A DNA stretch of 64,000 nt from Rhodocollybia butyracea (GCA_015501585.1 JADNRY010000057.1:217042-281041), one strand, 5' to 3'; positions 35,960 through 48,417 are shown, numbered from the stretch's first letter. Made by a program: numbers and translations. The notes: generated from the sequence alone by a model not told the origin.

Positions 35960-37089
35960 TCGTCCAAGCGATCGTGTAGAGGCTAATAGGACGTGATATT
36001 ATATTCGCCTCGTGGCTCTGTCCCCAACGTCTCATGGTCCTACTTAGGAAAAGTTGGGATAGTAGGAACTTGCCGTGATCAACCCAACTTAAGTTCTCAG
36101 TGTTATTTGCACATGAACTCGGTTTTTGAGGCACCTCCCATCTGCATCTTATTCAGTTTCATATCACCGTGGTAGAACCAGCCCAATTCATCCCAAAGGT
36201 CTCTTGCTAGCTCATTCGGAGAGGCACAGAACTTGAACATCTCATTCCCTAATTGTAAATGGCGCGTCCGTTATACTACCACTACCACTACCACAACTCT
36301 GCAGTTTTTAATCGTTTTCAACTCCTCTGTCACGCACATTCTTGATCCGCAGAAAATGAATCCCGGAATACTCAAGACTATATTGAACCGAGCTTTGCTA
36401 TCAATGGGTGATTTTCTCTGTCAGAACCAACCAATTAGGCCTGGTCTAGTTAGATCTTGTCAATCCATTACCCAGCCACCCAGCAGCCACCATCTGTGTT
36501 ATTTAAATTGTTCATCTTCTTGCCAAGATGGTGTCTGTGAATCTGATACAACTGGGGTTATATCTAGTCCCCCCTTTCATATTTTGCCTCTATTACTACT
36601 CAGCTGGCACTCCAGGGTAGCTATGTCCATTCGGAACAGAGTGTCTACAAACTAGAAAATAGGCATAGGAATTATACTCTGAGTCGCTCTTCATCGTTCT
36701 CACCTTTTGCAACCCCCTGGATGAAAATCACGAAGGCAACTGAGGCGATTGGTCGTTGATGCGTGATGCCTCAAGAGTCGTACGTTTTTTGTCTTTTTGG
36801 TATCAAAACCTCCATGAGGGTTCCCGACTGCTTGTTGATACCTCCGTTGTTTCGCTACTACAATTACATCTCCGGAGCTATACTCAAACCTACTCAACCT
36901 CCAATTCCGACTAAAACAAGACTAAAACACTCATATCTGTCCCATCTTAAAACATAGACAGATCCTGATTATTATCGTTGACTTGACTTGTTGCATGCAG
37001 GATCTTCATCTGACCGTCACCATCGAGTGAGAAAAGGTACATTTACAAGCTAAGTATAAGAAGTGGGTTTCCCCTCTGATTAAACAATA

Positions 37090-38816
37090 ATGAGCTGTGA
37101 AGTCGAAGTATGTCCCGGGGACATCGAGTCCTCTCTCCAGTTTCAACTCTTTATGTCAACGCTCCTTCCAGTTGCAGTGAGTCATAGAGATCCAATTCTG
37201 TGATTACTGCTAACATCGCATGTATGGAAGCTGGAACTCCTTCTTTATGGTGAGCGCTGTTAGTTTTCCATCATTCTTGTGAAGTTGAATATTCATAATA
37301 ATTATAGGGATATTTTTAAGTGTTTTTGGCCTCAGCATATATGTTTTCCGGCGGAAGTTTATGCCAGGGAAGCTGTATATAATGCCGATAGTCTTGTTTT
37401 TCTTGTTGACCACTTGTTCGGTTGCCCTGGACCTACTCGCAAAACGGAATGCCCTTTTCGATTACATTCGATCTCTTCCTATCGGCGTTGACAACCAGCT
37501 TCTTCTTGGCCATTCTGAGATGTTCATAGTTGAACTTGGTGTAGGGTTGACAGCGATCTTTTTCATCACCAGGTTTGTGTCTTTGTATTCAGATCGAAAT
37601 ACAATCTTACTCACAGGAAGGATACTCAAAGTGCTCTTGACGATTTGATATTGGTATGTTGTACAAGTCTGATATCATGTTCAATTTTTTTTATTGAATC
37701 TGAAAAATTAGATGTATCGATGCTATTGTTTATGGAATGGAAGGAAAATTGTAATGCTCCTGCCTGCTCTATGCATATTTGCTAATCTTGGTAAATATCC
37801 TGCTCCAACTTGAATCACTAGCTGATTTTTAAAAAGCTCGTGGACTTCTGCTCCAAAGTGGGGCTCAGAGTCGAGGGGAAGATAGCATCTTCTTTGCCAT
37901 TTATGTCTTTGCCGAGATCACTGTGGGGCTTATTCTTACAGTGCTGCTAGGTTTGACTATAACTCATTGTCCACGTCTATGTATGAATTGATTATTGATC
38001 CACACAGCATCTAGGCTTTGGTGGCTGAACCGTCAAACAGAGAAACTTCTCGGAAAAAGCTCTGGAAGTACACTTGGGAATCTGGTGAAAATCTTGTAAG
38101 GGCCCGTGATGACTGTGACTCAAGCTGGACATTTTGACTTACACTGGCATTAGTCTAGAATCTGGACTACTGCTACCCACCTTTTTGGGTGTGGCATTGG
38201 CGTTAAACATAGCTACATCCCCATTTTCAGAAGATCTCGTAGATAAGGCTTTGACCGGCTCCCAGATCTTGAGTATTTGTGCGCTCACGCAGGTAGCCGT
38301 AAGCTACACCTTCACATATCACCTATCAGCCCACCGTTGACTTTCATTTGCCTGTAGGCGATTGCTTCAACACTCATCCTTGTACGCATAGGATTGGGAG
38401 TCGACGTGCAGCCCTCTGAAGGCCCGCGTTATACTTATATGGACAATGCCAGTGCCAAGTCACTGGCCCTAGATCTGGAACGAGGTATTATGAATGTGGA
38501 TGTCTCCAGTCCAATGACTGTCCATCCTTTTTCGCTCAAATACGAGAGTGTACCTTCAGGGTCAGTAACCTCCAAACCTGCGGACCGAAGGGATACCATT
38601 TGGTCATTTTCACTCAAACACCGGCGCCCGTCATTTCCAGAACCTGGCCATATTATTGGTCGTTTGATACGTCCATTCTACATACCTTCCGAAACACAAA
38701 ACCAGACGCCCTCAGGAGTGGCAGATGCACATCCAATATCCAACAACCACGAGTCTTTAGAATTTGAGTCCGAATTACCTCGGTATGAGGCCCTCAATGA
38801 ACTTGCTTTAACATAG
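37090..38816 (+). CDS. 7TM membrane protein, copy 3 (intact)
   Basis: Best-preserved family member. Exons 37090-37176, 37231-37249 (19-nt microexon), 37308-37572, 37617-37653, 37712-37790, 37837-37950, 38008-38095, 38154-38298 and 38358-38816 all have GT/AG borders and consistent phase; 430 residues. The ATG at 37090 gives MSCEVEVCPGDIESS before the first helix. Seven helices as in copy 2; hallmarks YRCYCLWN before helix 4, SRLWWLNRQTEKLLG, and LESGLLLPTFLGVALAL for helix 6. The tail of about 150 residues repeats an HPFSLKYES-type motif (also WSFSLKHRRPS and, in copy 2, HPFSLKYHD). Function unknown; a sensory or receptor role is speculation. It is the reference for splicing the other copies. 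Confidence 0.85.
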
Positions 38817-38920
38817 CCCCAAAAAGGTCAATACTGCTTGACCAGAGTTCATGGTACTTATTGCTAAATTATTCGATCTATTTTGTTCTTGTGCGGAGGA
38901 CACGAACATTTTTTGGTACC

Positions 38921-40589
38921 CTTGGTAAAACCCGTTATCTCCCGATAAATATATGAAAATTCTTAGATACACCTCACTCTGGTATTTGTTTGATTGCAAA
39001 CCTTATGAGAATGAAATTTCTGAGCTGGAAATTGTAAGTAGTGCAGAAGGCTAACACTGAAAGTGGGTGCTCAGCTGTGGAAAATCAAACTGGTCACTGG
39101 CCCTGGGGGAGGAGACTGGGGAGATCGCGCTACATAACTCAATGCCAGACTGAAAGAGTAAATATTGGTATGTATGTGGTTTGTAATTTGAGGAGGGAGC
39201 GGCGGGGAAGAGATGGATATGTCAGTCGGAGGAAGATAAATTATAATGATGCTTGGGGTCGGTCGGAGGACCCTACACCGCTGAGTTCAATTCATGTGCC
39301 CCTGCAATAAAATTACACGTAGTACAACAATAGTGGAATATCACAAACTCAAAGTTTTGAGTTGCTTATAAGTTATGCTACACTGCAGCATGTTGCAGCA
39401 GCGGGTTCGCGCTCGTCGGATTTGTTTAGCTGATGCTCTCTATGAATAAGTACCTTTTAGGGTAGGAAGTCCCTCGCCACCAGCACTGCTTAGCACTTCG
39501 ATTTTAGAGCTCCAGCCTTGGTTCCAGCCCATGGTCTGGAAGTTGCAAATTCCATGACTGTGTTGCGCTGAAGTATAATTGAGTCTTGAGTCTAATGAAC
39601 AACGTCGTGATTTGTTCAAGCGCCTCTAAATAGGCACCAACGTTTCTGGATGTGCTCTCTCAAATACTCCTACACCAGTCCCTTGCCGGTCAGTCTCTTG
39701 TGAGGATAAAAAAACAACTCAGTCTCTACAGCACTTCATTTTTAAATCTTCTTGGTCCCTCACCGCTCCTGGATCTTTAATTTTCTTCCCAATCTTGTGC
39801 TGAATCACTGCCACTGCTGATTACAACGTTCACACCTTAACGAGAGCCATTGGCCACTTTTGGATCAATTGACTGGTGGAGTACTTGAGGGCTGTTGGGT
39901 TGGGCAGATGATCAATCTGATCAATTGGGTTGCCTGCCCCGGAAGTAAGCAAATGCATCCCCTCATGGCTCTTAAACCATCTATATCAAGAAAAGTACTA
40001 GGACACTTGCCGGGAGCTGCAGGAGACACTCTTACGGAAGAAAAGTATCATTTGTCGAAACGTTGCATAAGAAATGAGCACTAGAATTTGATCCGCTGGC
40101 AACGTGTATCTTCAATCAAAGCACTTTCTGCCATCTGGCCACTTCACTGCCCTCACAGATATCCGATCAAGCACTTAGCCCAAAGCACTTAACCCAAATC
40201 CACACGATAATGATGCTTGGTTCAACACAATCCTGTGTTCTATCCAAGCAAAAATTATGCTTCCTCATCTCCGTATCGTTCTGACTAGGAATAAAATCTG
40301 GAGTTGTCAAGTAAATGAATTCCTTCTCTGCAATTTGGCGAGCCTTATCTCGTTTGTATCTCAGTGCAGATAATGACAAGTTGATGCCATGACTGACAGT
40401 TCTCTTTCATGTGGAGAACCAAGGATACATTCAATGATACCATGAACGGACTCATCATGGTTATTGTCGACAACTTTGATGTAGTATCTTCATCTGACTA
40501 CAGTCATGATTGAGCAAGAAAATGATGCTACCATTTACAAGCTATAAGTTGTGGCTTTCATTGAATACAAACCTCTGATTTGGACTATA
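38921..40589. other. Intergenic, no supported gene
   Basis: No credible frame or repeat, apart from the last 100 nt, which resemble the region upstream of 7TM copy 3. Confidence 0.4.
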
Positions 40590-40737
40590 ATGGTCTGCAC
40601 AGAAATAACTTGTCTCACCTCCATCCAGTTTCAATTCTTTATATCAGTCCTCCTTCCAGTTGCGGTGAGTACCAGAGATACAATTCTGCAGCAGTGCAGC
40701 TGCTAACATGAGGAGCATTTTTTTTTTGGAAGCTGGA
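40590..40737 (+). pseudogene. 7TM family 5' fragment (copy 5)
   Basis: Intact first exon 40590-40664 (MVCTEITCLTS to LLPVA), its GTGAGT donor, intron and acceptor, then the first five bases of the microexon (CTGGA), where foldback element A begins. The rest of the gene is not in the window. Confidence 0.85.
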
Positions 40738-40831
40738 CAGTTCAGGCAACCACCCTACATGACATATTAGTCAGCACTTTTGTTACATTTCCCTGACTAA
40801 CAAGTCAGGTTTTCCTGGGGACTTTCCCAGT

Positions 40832-40922
40832 TAGACTGGGAATTCCCCACTGACTGGGAATTCCCAACTGACTGGGAATTCTCCACTGGCTGGGAATTCC
40901 CCACTGACTGGGATTTCCCATG
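40832..40922 (+). repeat. 20-bp tandem repeat in element A
   Basis: About five units of ACTGGGAATTCCCCACTG-type sequence, each itself nearly palindromic. Confidence 0.8.
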
Positions 40923-40979
40923 CACTCCATATGAGGCAATTTAAAAATTACCATATTAGGAAATTTTGAAAGTACTATA

Positions 40980-41880
40980 AATGAATTTTATATTTTTCTT
41001 ATAGTGTTAGACACTTTTGAAAAATTACTATATTAGGCAATTTTATTTCAATAGGGTTAAAGCTGCTTTTATTTCTTAATTGGGAAATGACAAAACTTTT
41101 GCAGTGGATGAGGCCAAAGCTGTTCCCATTGCCTAATTGAGAAGTGCCAAATTTGCAGTGGATGAGGTCAAAGCTGATTTCATTACTTATTTGAAAAATG
41201 ACAAATCTTTTGCAGTGGATGAGGTCAAAGCTGTTTTCACTACTTAATTAAGAAATGACAAAACTGAACACACAAACTATGTACACTCTTTCCCTAAGGA
41301 CAATAGCTTGTGGTAAACATCCAGACCTTTTGTTTATACACAGAATAGGTTGCTCACTTAAAATGAAGCCAATCCTGTGGTGGGAAGGGGCTGGATTGCA
41401 AAATATTTTTTGGATAACCTTTGATTGTAGTGGATGAGGCCAAAGCTGTATGCCCATAAAAGGAAATCAATGAAAAGTGTTGAATCTAAAGATTGCTTGA
41501 TATAACATGCAGATTGGCATGGATAAGGGTGATCCTTTTCATCCCCTGATACCCTGATATGTTGTCTACCCTTCCTGAGTCTCAGATATATTTAGATGGC
41601 CCCTGGGAGATCAGTCTTTATTGATCTTTGAACTTTCTCATCAAAAACCCTCATTTTTTCGAAATCAGAGGATAAGTATCAGAGCATCCAGGGCAGGGTG
41701 GGCCACAGGCTTCTATGGCATTCTACCCTGGTATGATAAGTACATTTTGAGCACTCAGGGGTAGCCTATACTGTCCTGAGGGAGTGGGTATTGACTGATC
41801 TCTGTATATGTGTGCATAAATTCGCTTTTTTGACCATCAAATCATTAATAGAGGCAGCTGTAGGCAAGGGATTGCAGAGA
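40980..41880 (+). repeat. Dispersed repeat F, copy 1
   Basis: Diverged direct copy of 57200-57970 (shared CAATCCTGTGGTGGG / CAGTCCTGTGGTGGG, TTTTTTGGATAACCTTTGAT, GATTGCTTGATATAACATGC). Internally it repeats GCAGTGGATGAGG(C/T)CAAAGCTG about four times. No coding frame. Confidence 0.8.
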
Positions 41881-41937
41881 GACTCGAGGTTTCCTAATTT
41901 AGTAATTTTTAAATTGGCCTTGGTCATGACCTAGGTT

Positions 41938-42067
41938 AGGTAGGTTATGACCTAGTTCACCCAGGTTATGACCTAGTTCACCCAGGTTATGACCTAGTTC
42001 ACCCAGGTTATGACCTAGTTCACCCAGGTTATGACCTAGTTCACCCAGGTCATGACCTAGTTCACCC
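41938..42067 (+). repeat. 21-bp tandem repeat
   Basis: Six units of AGGTTATGACCTAGTTCACCC with one variant. The same GGTCATGACC core is scattered through foldback elements B and D. Confidence 0.9.
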
Positions 42068-42070
42068 ACA

Positions 42071-42345
42071 TCAGGAAAAGTCATATGAACTCAACGCAAC
42101 TTGAGCAAAGGTTGAACCATTTTCTTTGGCTCAAGTTGACTTAAGCTAACTTGAGCTGACTTGAGTTGACCTGGAGCCAACTTGGGACCAACTTCACAAA
42201 CCTCACCAATCTCAAGTTGATGAAGTTGGTCCCAAGTTGGCTCCAGGTCAACTCAAGTCAGCTCAAGTCAGCTTAAGTTGACTTGAGCCAAAGAAAATGG
42301 TTCAACCTTTGCTCAAGTTGCCTTGAGTTCATATGACTTTTCCTG
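42071..42345. repeat. Inverted repeat with 125-bp arms
   Basis: Arms 42071-42195 and 42221-42345 are near-perfect reverse complements around a 25-nt loop. Part of the foldback sequence left of element C. Confidence 0.9.
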
Positions 42346-42713
42346 ATGCAGGTCATGACCTAGTTCACCCAGGTCATGACCTAGACCAGGTAGGTCATGA
42401 CCTGAATCAGCTAGGTCAGGTAAGTCCCATGCTTCCCTGACCACCCAGAACAGGGCACTGTAACTTAGCTTAATCTTGTCATAATCTACAGATATGTAAA
42501 AAATCCCAATATGTTTCTAAAAATTTCAAGTCATTATTCTATGATATTTCATTCTTGTTTATATTCTCTATCTCACCATCCTCCACTCTCACCCTACACC
42601 TCTTAGACTATATCTCCCCCTCCTCCTCCCAGACTATACCCTCCTCCTCCTAGACCATACCCTCCCTCACCTAGACCATACCCTCCCTCACCTAGACCAT
42701 GCCCTCCCTCAAC
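42346..42713 (+). mobile_element. Foldback element D, left remnant
   Basis: Matches the right arm of element B (43890-44180) from the CAGCTAGGTCAGGTAAGT block to the CCTCCCTCACC repeat, where element C interrupts it. The continuation is at 55066. Confidence 0.75.
42709..42713. repeat. Target duplication of element C, left
   Basis: TCAAC here versus TCACC at 55066-55070; one mismatch. The uninterrupted copies of the host sequence have TCACC. Confidence 0.6.
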
Positions 42714-42779
42714 TGTGAAGCGCTCATGTAAGTTAAGTAATTCCGTAGGCCATAGACTAGAGAATACGTTGGTAGGCAG

Positions 42780-42784
42780 GACAA
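42780..42784. repeat. Target duplication of copia, left (GACAA)
   Basis: GACAA directly before the 5' LTR; exact copy at 48610-48614. Confidence 0.97.
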
Positions 42785-42974
42785 TGTTAGAATACAAGCT
42801 TATACTTACAGATACTTACAAGTACAATATTCTATTCAATTATGTAATTATGTAGATTACAGTATGAGCACAAAGGTCTCCGCTCTTTAGCATTGACCTT
42901 TGTGTCTCAGGTGTTTTAGTACTCTCCAGAATATATTAAGCGTTGACCTTGTTCTGCGTTCTTGAATCTTAACA
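42785..42974 (+). repeat. Copia 5' LTR
   Basis: 190 bp, TG...CA ends. Differs from the 3' LTR by a few substitutions and a short indel near the 3' end. Confidence 0.95.
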
Positions 42975-43078
42975 GGTTATTGGCCCAGCGCTTCAGACAA
43001 CTGAGTTGACTCGGTCATCTGACACTTTCATATTTGTGTCAACGTCTTTGCTCCCGCCTCTGAAGGGCTCTTCTCATT

Positions 43079-44851
43079 ATGACGGCAGATTCTATTACAT
43101 TCGACAAGCTCACTTCCAAGAACTACATCTCATGGAAAACTGAAATGGAAGCTTTCCTGAAAGTAAAGGGTGTTTGGGAATTTGTCAACCCTGACCCAAA
43201 AGCTGTCTCTCTCAATACAGAACCAGTTCCTGACAAGACTGGTGCACCAACATCTGCTGAAACAAAAGAGATTCAAACTTGGCATCGTGAACAAAACCAA
43301 GCCGCCAGATACCTTCATTTGGCTCTCGATGAATCACAAAGGGCTCATATCAAAGATGCCAAGGATGATCCTCGCCAGTTCAGTCACCCACATATTTGGT
43401 CTTATTAGTCTGCACTTTTGTTACATTGACCTTACTAAAAAGACCCAAAAACCTAGGCAAAACCCGGGCAGCTAGGTCATGACCTTGGGATTTAGGTCAT
43501 GACCTAGGTCAGGTTGGTCTTTTCCTGGGGTTGGTAGGTCATGGCCTGGGGTGAGATAGGATATGGCCTAGGTGGGGCAGGGCATGGTCTAGGTGAGGGA
43601 GGGGATGGTCTAGGAGGGGGATATATAGTTAGTTTAAGAGGTGTAGGGTGAGAGTGGAGGATGGTGAGATAGAGAATATAAGCAAGAATGAAATATCATA
43701 GAATCATGACAAGAAATGTGTAGTAACATATTGGGATTATTGGGATTTTTTACATATCTGTAGATTATGACAAGATCAAGCTAAGTCACAGTGCCCTGTT
43801 CTGGGTTGTCAGGCAAGAATGTGACTTACCTGACCTAGCTGATTCAGGTCATGACCTGGGTGAACTAGGTCATGACCTACCTGACCTAGGTCATGAACCT
43901 GACCTAGGTCATGACCTGAATCAGCTAGGTCAGGTAAGTCACATTCTTTGCCTGACAACCCAGAACAGGGCACTGTGACTTAGCTTGATCTTGTCATAAT
44001 CTACAGATATGTAAAAAATCCCAATAATCCCAATATGTTACTACACATTTCTTGTCATGATTCTATGATATTTCATTCTTGCTTATATTCTCTATCTCAC
44101 CATCCTCCACTCTCACCCTACACCTCTTAAACTAACTATATATCCCCCTCCTAGACCATCCCTCCCTCACCTAGACCATGCCCTGCCCCACCTAGGCCAT
44201 ATCCTATCTCACCCCAGGCCATGACCTACCAACCCCAGGAAAAGACCAACCTGACCTAGGTCATGACCTAAATCCCAAGGTCATGACCTAGCTGCCCAGG
44301 TTTTGCCTATGTTTTTGGGTCTTTTTAGTAAGGTCAATGTAACAAAAGTGCAGACTAATAAGACCAAATATGTGGTTGCCTGAAGTGATCCTCGCGCCAT
44401 ATGGAAAACTCCTCAGTCTCTTCATCAGCAGAAGAAACCAGGAACACACTTCACAGCCTATGACACATTATTCGGAATCACTAAAGATGATGACGAGTCG
44501 CTTCTTGATCTTACAGCCCGTGTTTCCAAGGCCGTACAGTCCATTCATGACTTACGTCCAGAAAATTATACAATTGAAAACCTTGACAATGAGTTAGAGG
44601 CAATGGCGCTCATTTGTTCACTTCCCACTCAATATAACAATTTTGTCTCATCCCTTCTCCTCCTTGACACGCTCGAGCTTCCCAAGCTCAAGGCAGCATT
44701 CTTCAATGAAGAAACTCAACAGAAGGCACAAGAGAAAAGAGCCGCTGCTGCCACCGCTGCACTTGCCGCCAATGCCACTTCCACAGTTCCCTCTTCCTCT
44801 GTAGTCATGACAATCACACAGAAGACAAATGTTACACGAAGAAGAGCATGA
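43079..44851 (+). pseudogene. Copia gag, split by element B
   Basis: Frame 43079-43375 continues at 44396-44851 once element B and one copy of its 8-bp duplication are ignored; about 250 residues. The N-terminus (ITFDKLTSKNYISWKTEMEAFL) is the standard copia gag start. A CCHC-like knuckle (HDNHTEDKC) lies in the pol frame near 44820, with the first Cys pair degraded, showing a frameshift just upstream. With B inside, gag cannot be made intact. Confidence 0.85.
43376..44387. mobile_element. Foldback element B (1-kb palindrome)
   Basis: Two arms of about 500 bp in near-perfect inverted orientation with centre near 43880. Ends CAGTTCAGTCACCCACAT and, reversed, CACTTCAGGCAACCACAT. An exact 8-bp target duplication ATCCTCGC lies at 43368-43375 and 44388-44395. 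Arms are full of GGTCATGACCTAGG-type palindromes. No coding capacity. An 8-bp duplication fits hAT-, Mutator- or Zisupton-like transposases; the terminus does not decide between them. Confidence 0.9.
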
Positions 44852-44876
44852 GGAAGAAGGTGCAGACTTGAAAACC

Positions 44877-47800
44877 AAAGAAAGCAAACACTACAGTTAC
44901 TGAAGAGCATGCCACCCAAGCAAGTGTTGATCCTTCTATCCCTGTTATTAAACTCTGGAACACTGATACAGGAGCTTCTGCCCACATGACACCACATTGC
45001 CAGTGGTTCAAATCCTACTCATCACGCATTGTACCAATCCGACTAGCTGACAATTTGCTCATTCATTCGGAAGGGATTGGGACAGTCAAGTTTCAACCGG
45101 AAGGTGGTAGCCGAGTAGTAAATTTTCGTGATGTACTCCATGTACCAGCGCTTCGGAATAATCTTCTTTCTCCATTTCTACTTGCAAAGCAAAATGGTTA
45201 TACTGCTGTGATTGGAGTTCCGCTTTTTAAATTCCTACATGGTAACACTGTCATGCTCACAGCTATGGTGAACTCGCAGAACATTGGGTATCTGAATGGG
45301 CACTCGATTGTATATCCACATCTTGCTCACTATGCATCTGCAATGGTTGCTAGTACTTGCCCACTTGACCTCCAGCTCTGGCACCACCGTCTTGGTCACA
45401 CCAACTATTCAACTATCACAACCATGATCAAGCAGAAACTGGTTACTGGTCTTACAATCACTGACCAGAACACTCCAGACCCCATCTGTGAACACTGTTT
45501 AGCAGGAAAACAACACCGGCATAATATCCCACATGGACCATCACTGCGAAAGTTGTGTGTCATTGCACTCATCCATAGTGACTTGAAAGGTCCTATTCCA
45601 ATCCCTCGTAAGGAGGGCTATAAGTACTGGATTACATTCATCTGTGACGCTCTTTGTTACTGGACTGTTGACTTCCTTAAACAGAAAAGTGATGCTCTAG
45701 ATGCGTTTAAACGATTCAAAGCTTATGCTGAAAACTTCCATGGTCTAAATATCATCTGGGTTCAGGAAGACAAAGGTGGAGAATATGTTGGCAAGTTCAA
45801 GCATTTTCTTATATCTGAAGGCATTCAAACACAAGAAACTGAACCGAGAGAACCACACCAGAACAGAGTAGCAGAACATGCAAACCGACATATTGCTGAA
45901 GGTGCCGGAGCAATGATGGCTGAGGCCAATCTTGACCACTCATTCTGGAAACATGCTGTAGCTGCTTTTGTGGAGGTATGGAACTGCACCCCCACTTCAC
46001 CCCGGCCAAACACCACACCTGCCACAGGATGGAATAAAAAGAAACCTGATGTCTCACAATTTTGTGTCTTCAGATGTCAATCCTATGTCATGGACCCACA
46101 CAAAGCATTTGAAATGCACACTGAAAAGTGCATTTTTGTAGGTTACCTGCCGGGTGTAAAAGGCTGGATGTTTTGGAGCCCATCCAAGCACCATTTCTTA
46201 AACTCTAGCCATGTAGTCTTTGATGAACACTACTTCCCAGGTACAGAAAAACATGTCAAAAACATGTTTGATGATCTATTCCAAAAATCGCCGCTCGCAC
46301 CACTTAAATCTCAAATCCCACTTGCAACCTCTCCTCACCCTAGTAAACCACCTAAGATTCCTCCAAAACTCTCTATTTCTATCCCTGTCTTGGATCGAGG
46401 GGAAGATATGGATACCGATCCTGCACCAACTCCAAAATCACCACTGCTACCAGATGTTGACACACCACCACTGTCTCCTCTAACTGATCTTCCTGAAGAA
46501 TTCTGCCGGACTCCCACCCCACCAGCTTTGGATCCTCCTGACCATGCTAGATTTGAACCATGCTTCCGAGAAGATGGTCTCATTGAGCCACTCCCAGACA
46601 ATGGACGTGGATTCCGGCGTGAAAACCGTGCTCCATGGAATTATCAAGGTGAATGGACCCCGGCGGGCCGTGTGACTCCCGCTGCCAAGGCTAATACAGC
46701 CATACTCAACAGAATGATCTATGCAGCAGAATCAGATATATATCTCACCAATACTGAAGCCCTTGAACTTGCCTTTGCTAATCGTTCAACAGTCCATGAC
46801 AATGAACCTAGAACTTATGCCCAAGCAATGTCACGACCGCCAGAAGAAGCAGAAAAGTGGCGCCAAGCTGCCTCTGATGAGATCTCTGCTCTAATTGACA
46901 ATGGTGTCTTCGAGTTAGTTGAATGTCCAGCTGATCGCAAACCTATTGGAAGCCGTTGGGTATTTAAAATTAAACGCGACCAAAATGGCTCAATTGAATG
47001 CTACAAGGCGCGACTGGTTGCCAAAGGCTACACACAGCAATGGGGATATGACTATCATGAAACATTTGCGCCGACTCCAAAGTTGGCCGCTATTTGCACT
47101 GTTCTTGCCCTTGCCGCTGTTCAGGATCTTGAACTTTGGAGTGTTGACATTTCCACAGCCTTCTTGAATGGAGAGCTAAAGGAAGAAGTCTATATGGAGC
47201 AACCAGAAGGTTTTCAGGAGAAAGGAGCAAACTATGTTTGGCGGCTAATGAAGTCCCTTTATGGACTCAAACAAGCAGGACGAGAATGGCATAAGAAACT
47301 ACACACCACACTTACCAAGAAGATGGGATTCCACCAGGTCCAATGTGAACATAGTGTCTGGGTATATCTACAAGATGATTCCCACATTATCATCTCAGTC
47401 TTTGTAGATGATATGACCATTGCTGCTAAAACAATTGACAAAGTTCAGTGCATCATTTCTGAGCTAAGGGAACACTTCAAACTTCAAGATCTAGGACCTA
47501 CATCATTCCTTCTTGGAATTGAAATCAAACGTGATTGTGCAGGGTGTATACTCACCATCTCTCAGCATCAATACATCATTGACCTCCTTGAACGTGTTGG
47601 TATGTCTGAATGCAACCCAGTTTCAACTCCCCTTGATCCAAACGTAAAATTTTCATCTGAACAATCACCAAAAACACCAGAGGAACAGGAGAAAATGCGA
47701 AACATTCCCTATCTTAATGTATTGGGAGCAGTTGCTTACCTTGCAATTGCCACACGCCCAGACATTGCATACACCATTAGTGTCCTATCCCGCTTTGGAA

Positions 47801-48396
47801 AGAATCCAGGACTCATACATTGGGCTGCTCTCAAATGCCTCCTTTGCTATCTCAAAGGTACTGCAAATTATTGCATACAGTATTCTGGGGCAGAGGTTAA
47901 AGACCATGATAAACCACTCACCTTGTCATATTCTGATGCCAATCATGGAGGAAATCCGGATAATGGATGTTCCACTAGTGGATTCTTGATAAAGATAGGT
48001 GGAGGTGCCGTCAGTTGGTCAAGTAAACTTCAGAGTTTTGTTACTCTCTCTACTACCGAAGCCAAGTTTGTTGCTGCGGTCTCCACTGGTCAAGAGATTA
48101 TTTGGCTTTGAAATCTGTTTACCAAGTTTGGCTTTCCCCAAACTCAAGCCTCACTTCTTAATATTGATAATCAGTCAGCCATCTCAGTTGCGCATAATCC
48201 TGATCACCATGGACGTGTTAAACATCTTGATTTGCGGTTCTACTGGCTTTGTGATGAAATTAGCAAAGGGAGTATTTGTGTCGAGCATCTCTGTACCAAT
48301 GAAATGCCAGCAGATATTCTGACAAAGCCGCTTAGTAGGGAAAAGTTCCAAAAGATGGTTGGTCTTCTTGGTTTACATCTGTTATCATCATTATAG
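44877..48396 (+). pseudogene. Copia pol polyprotein (interrupted by two TGA)
   Basis: Protease motif DTGASAHM ends at 44988. Integrase: LWHHRLGH...CEHC zinc finger (45376-45498), catalytic Asp in IHSDLKG, Asp in QEDKGGEY, Glu in VAEHANRH. RT: SRWVFKIKRD, DISTAFLNGEL and the active site VFVDDM (about 47398-47415). RNase H: YSDANHGG to LSTTEAKFVAA. The frame is open from 44877 to 48108. A TGA at 48109-48111 interrupts RNase H, and the same frame continues with ADILTKPLS to the TAG at 48394. Another TGA lies just upstream of the protease. At 48109 an Arg codon (CGA) is expected, so a single C-to-T change explains it. Confidence 0.93.
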
Positions 48397-48417
48397 AAGT
48401 ATTCACTTGAGGGGAAG

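Larger units (their letters stand above)
34682..38920 (+). repeat. Segmental duplication, unit 2
   Basis: Second copy of 28783-33240, shortened by deletions upstream of the 7TM gene. The starts of the two units lie 5.9 kb apart. Confidence 0.85.

Noticed and set aside
41899..42084. Minus-strand GELGHNL repeat ORF
   Set aside because: Simply the translation of the 21-bp tandem repeat.
42603..42797. Minus-strand Gly-rich ORF
   Set aside because: Crosses the border of element C into copia; low-complexity translation of CT-rich repeat.
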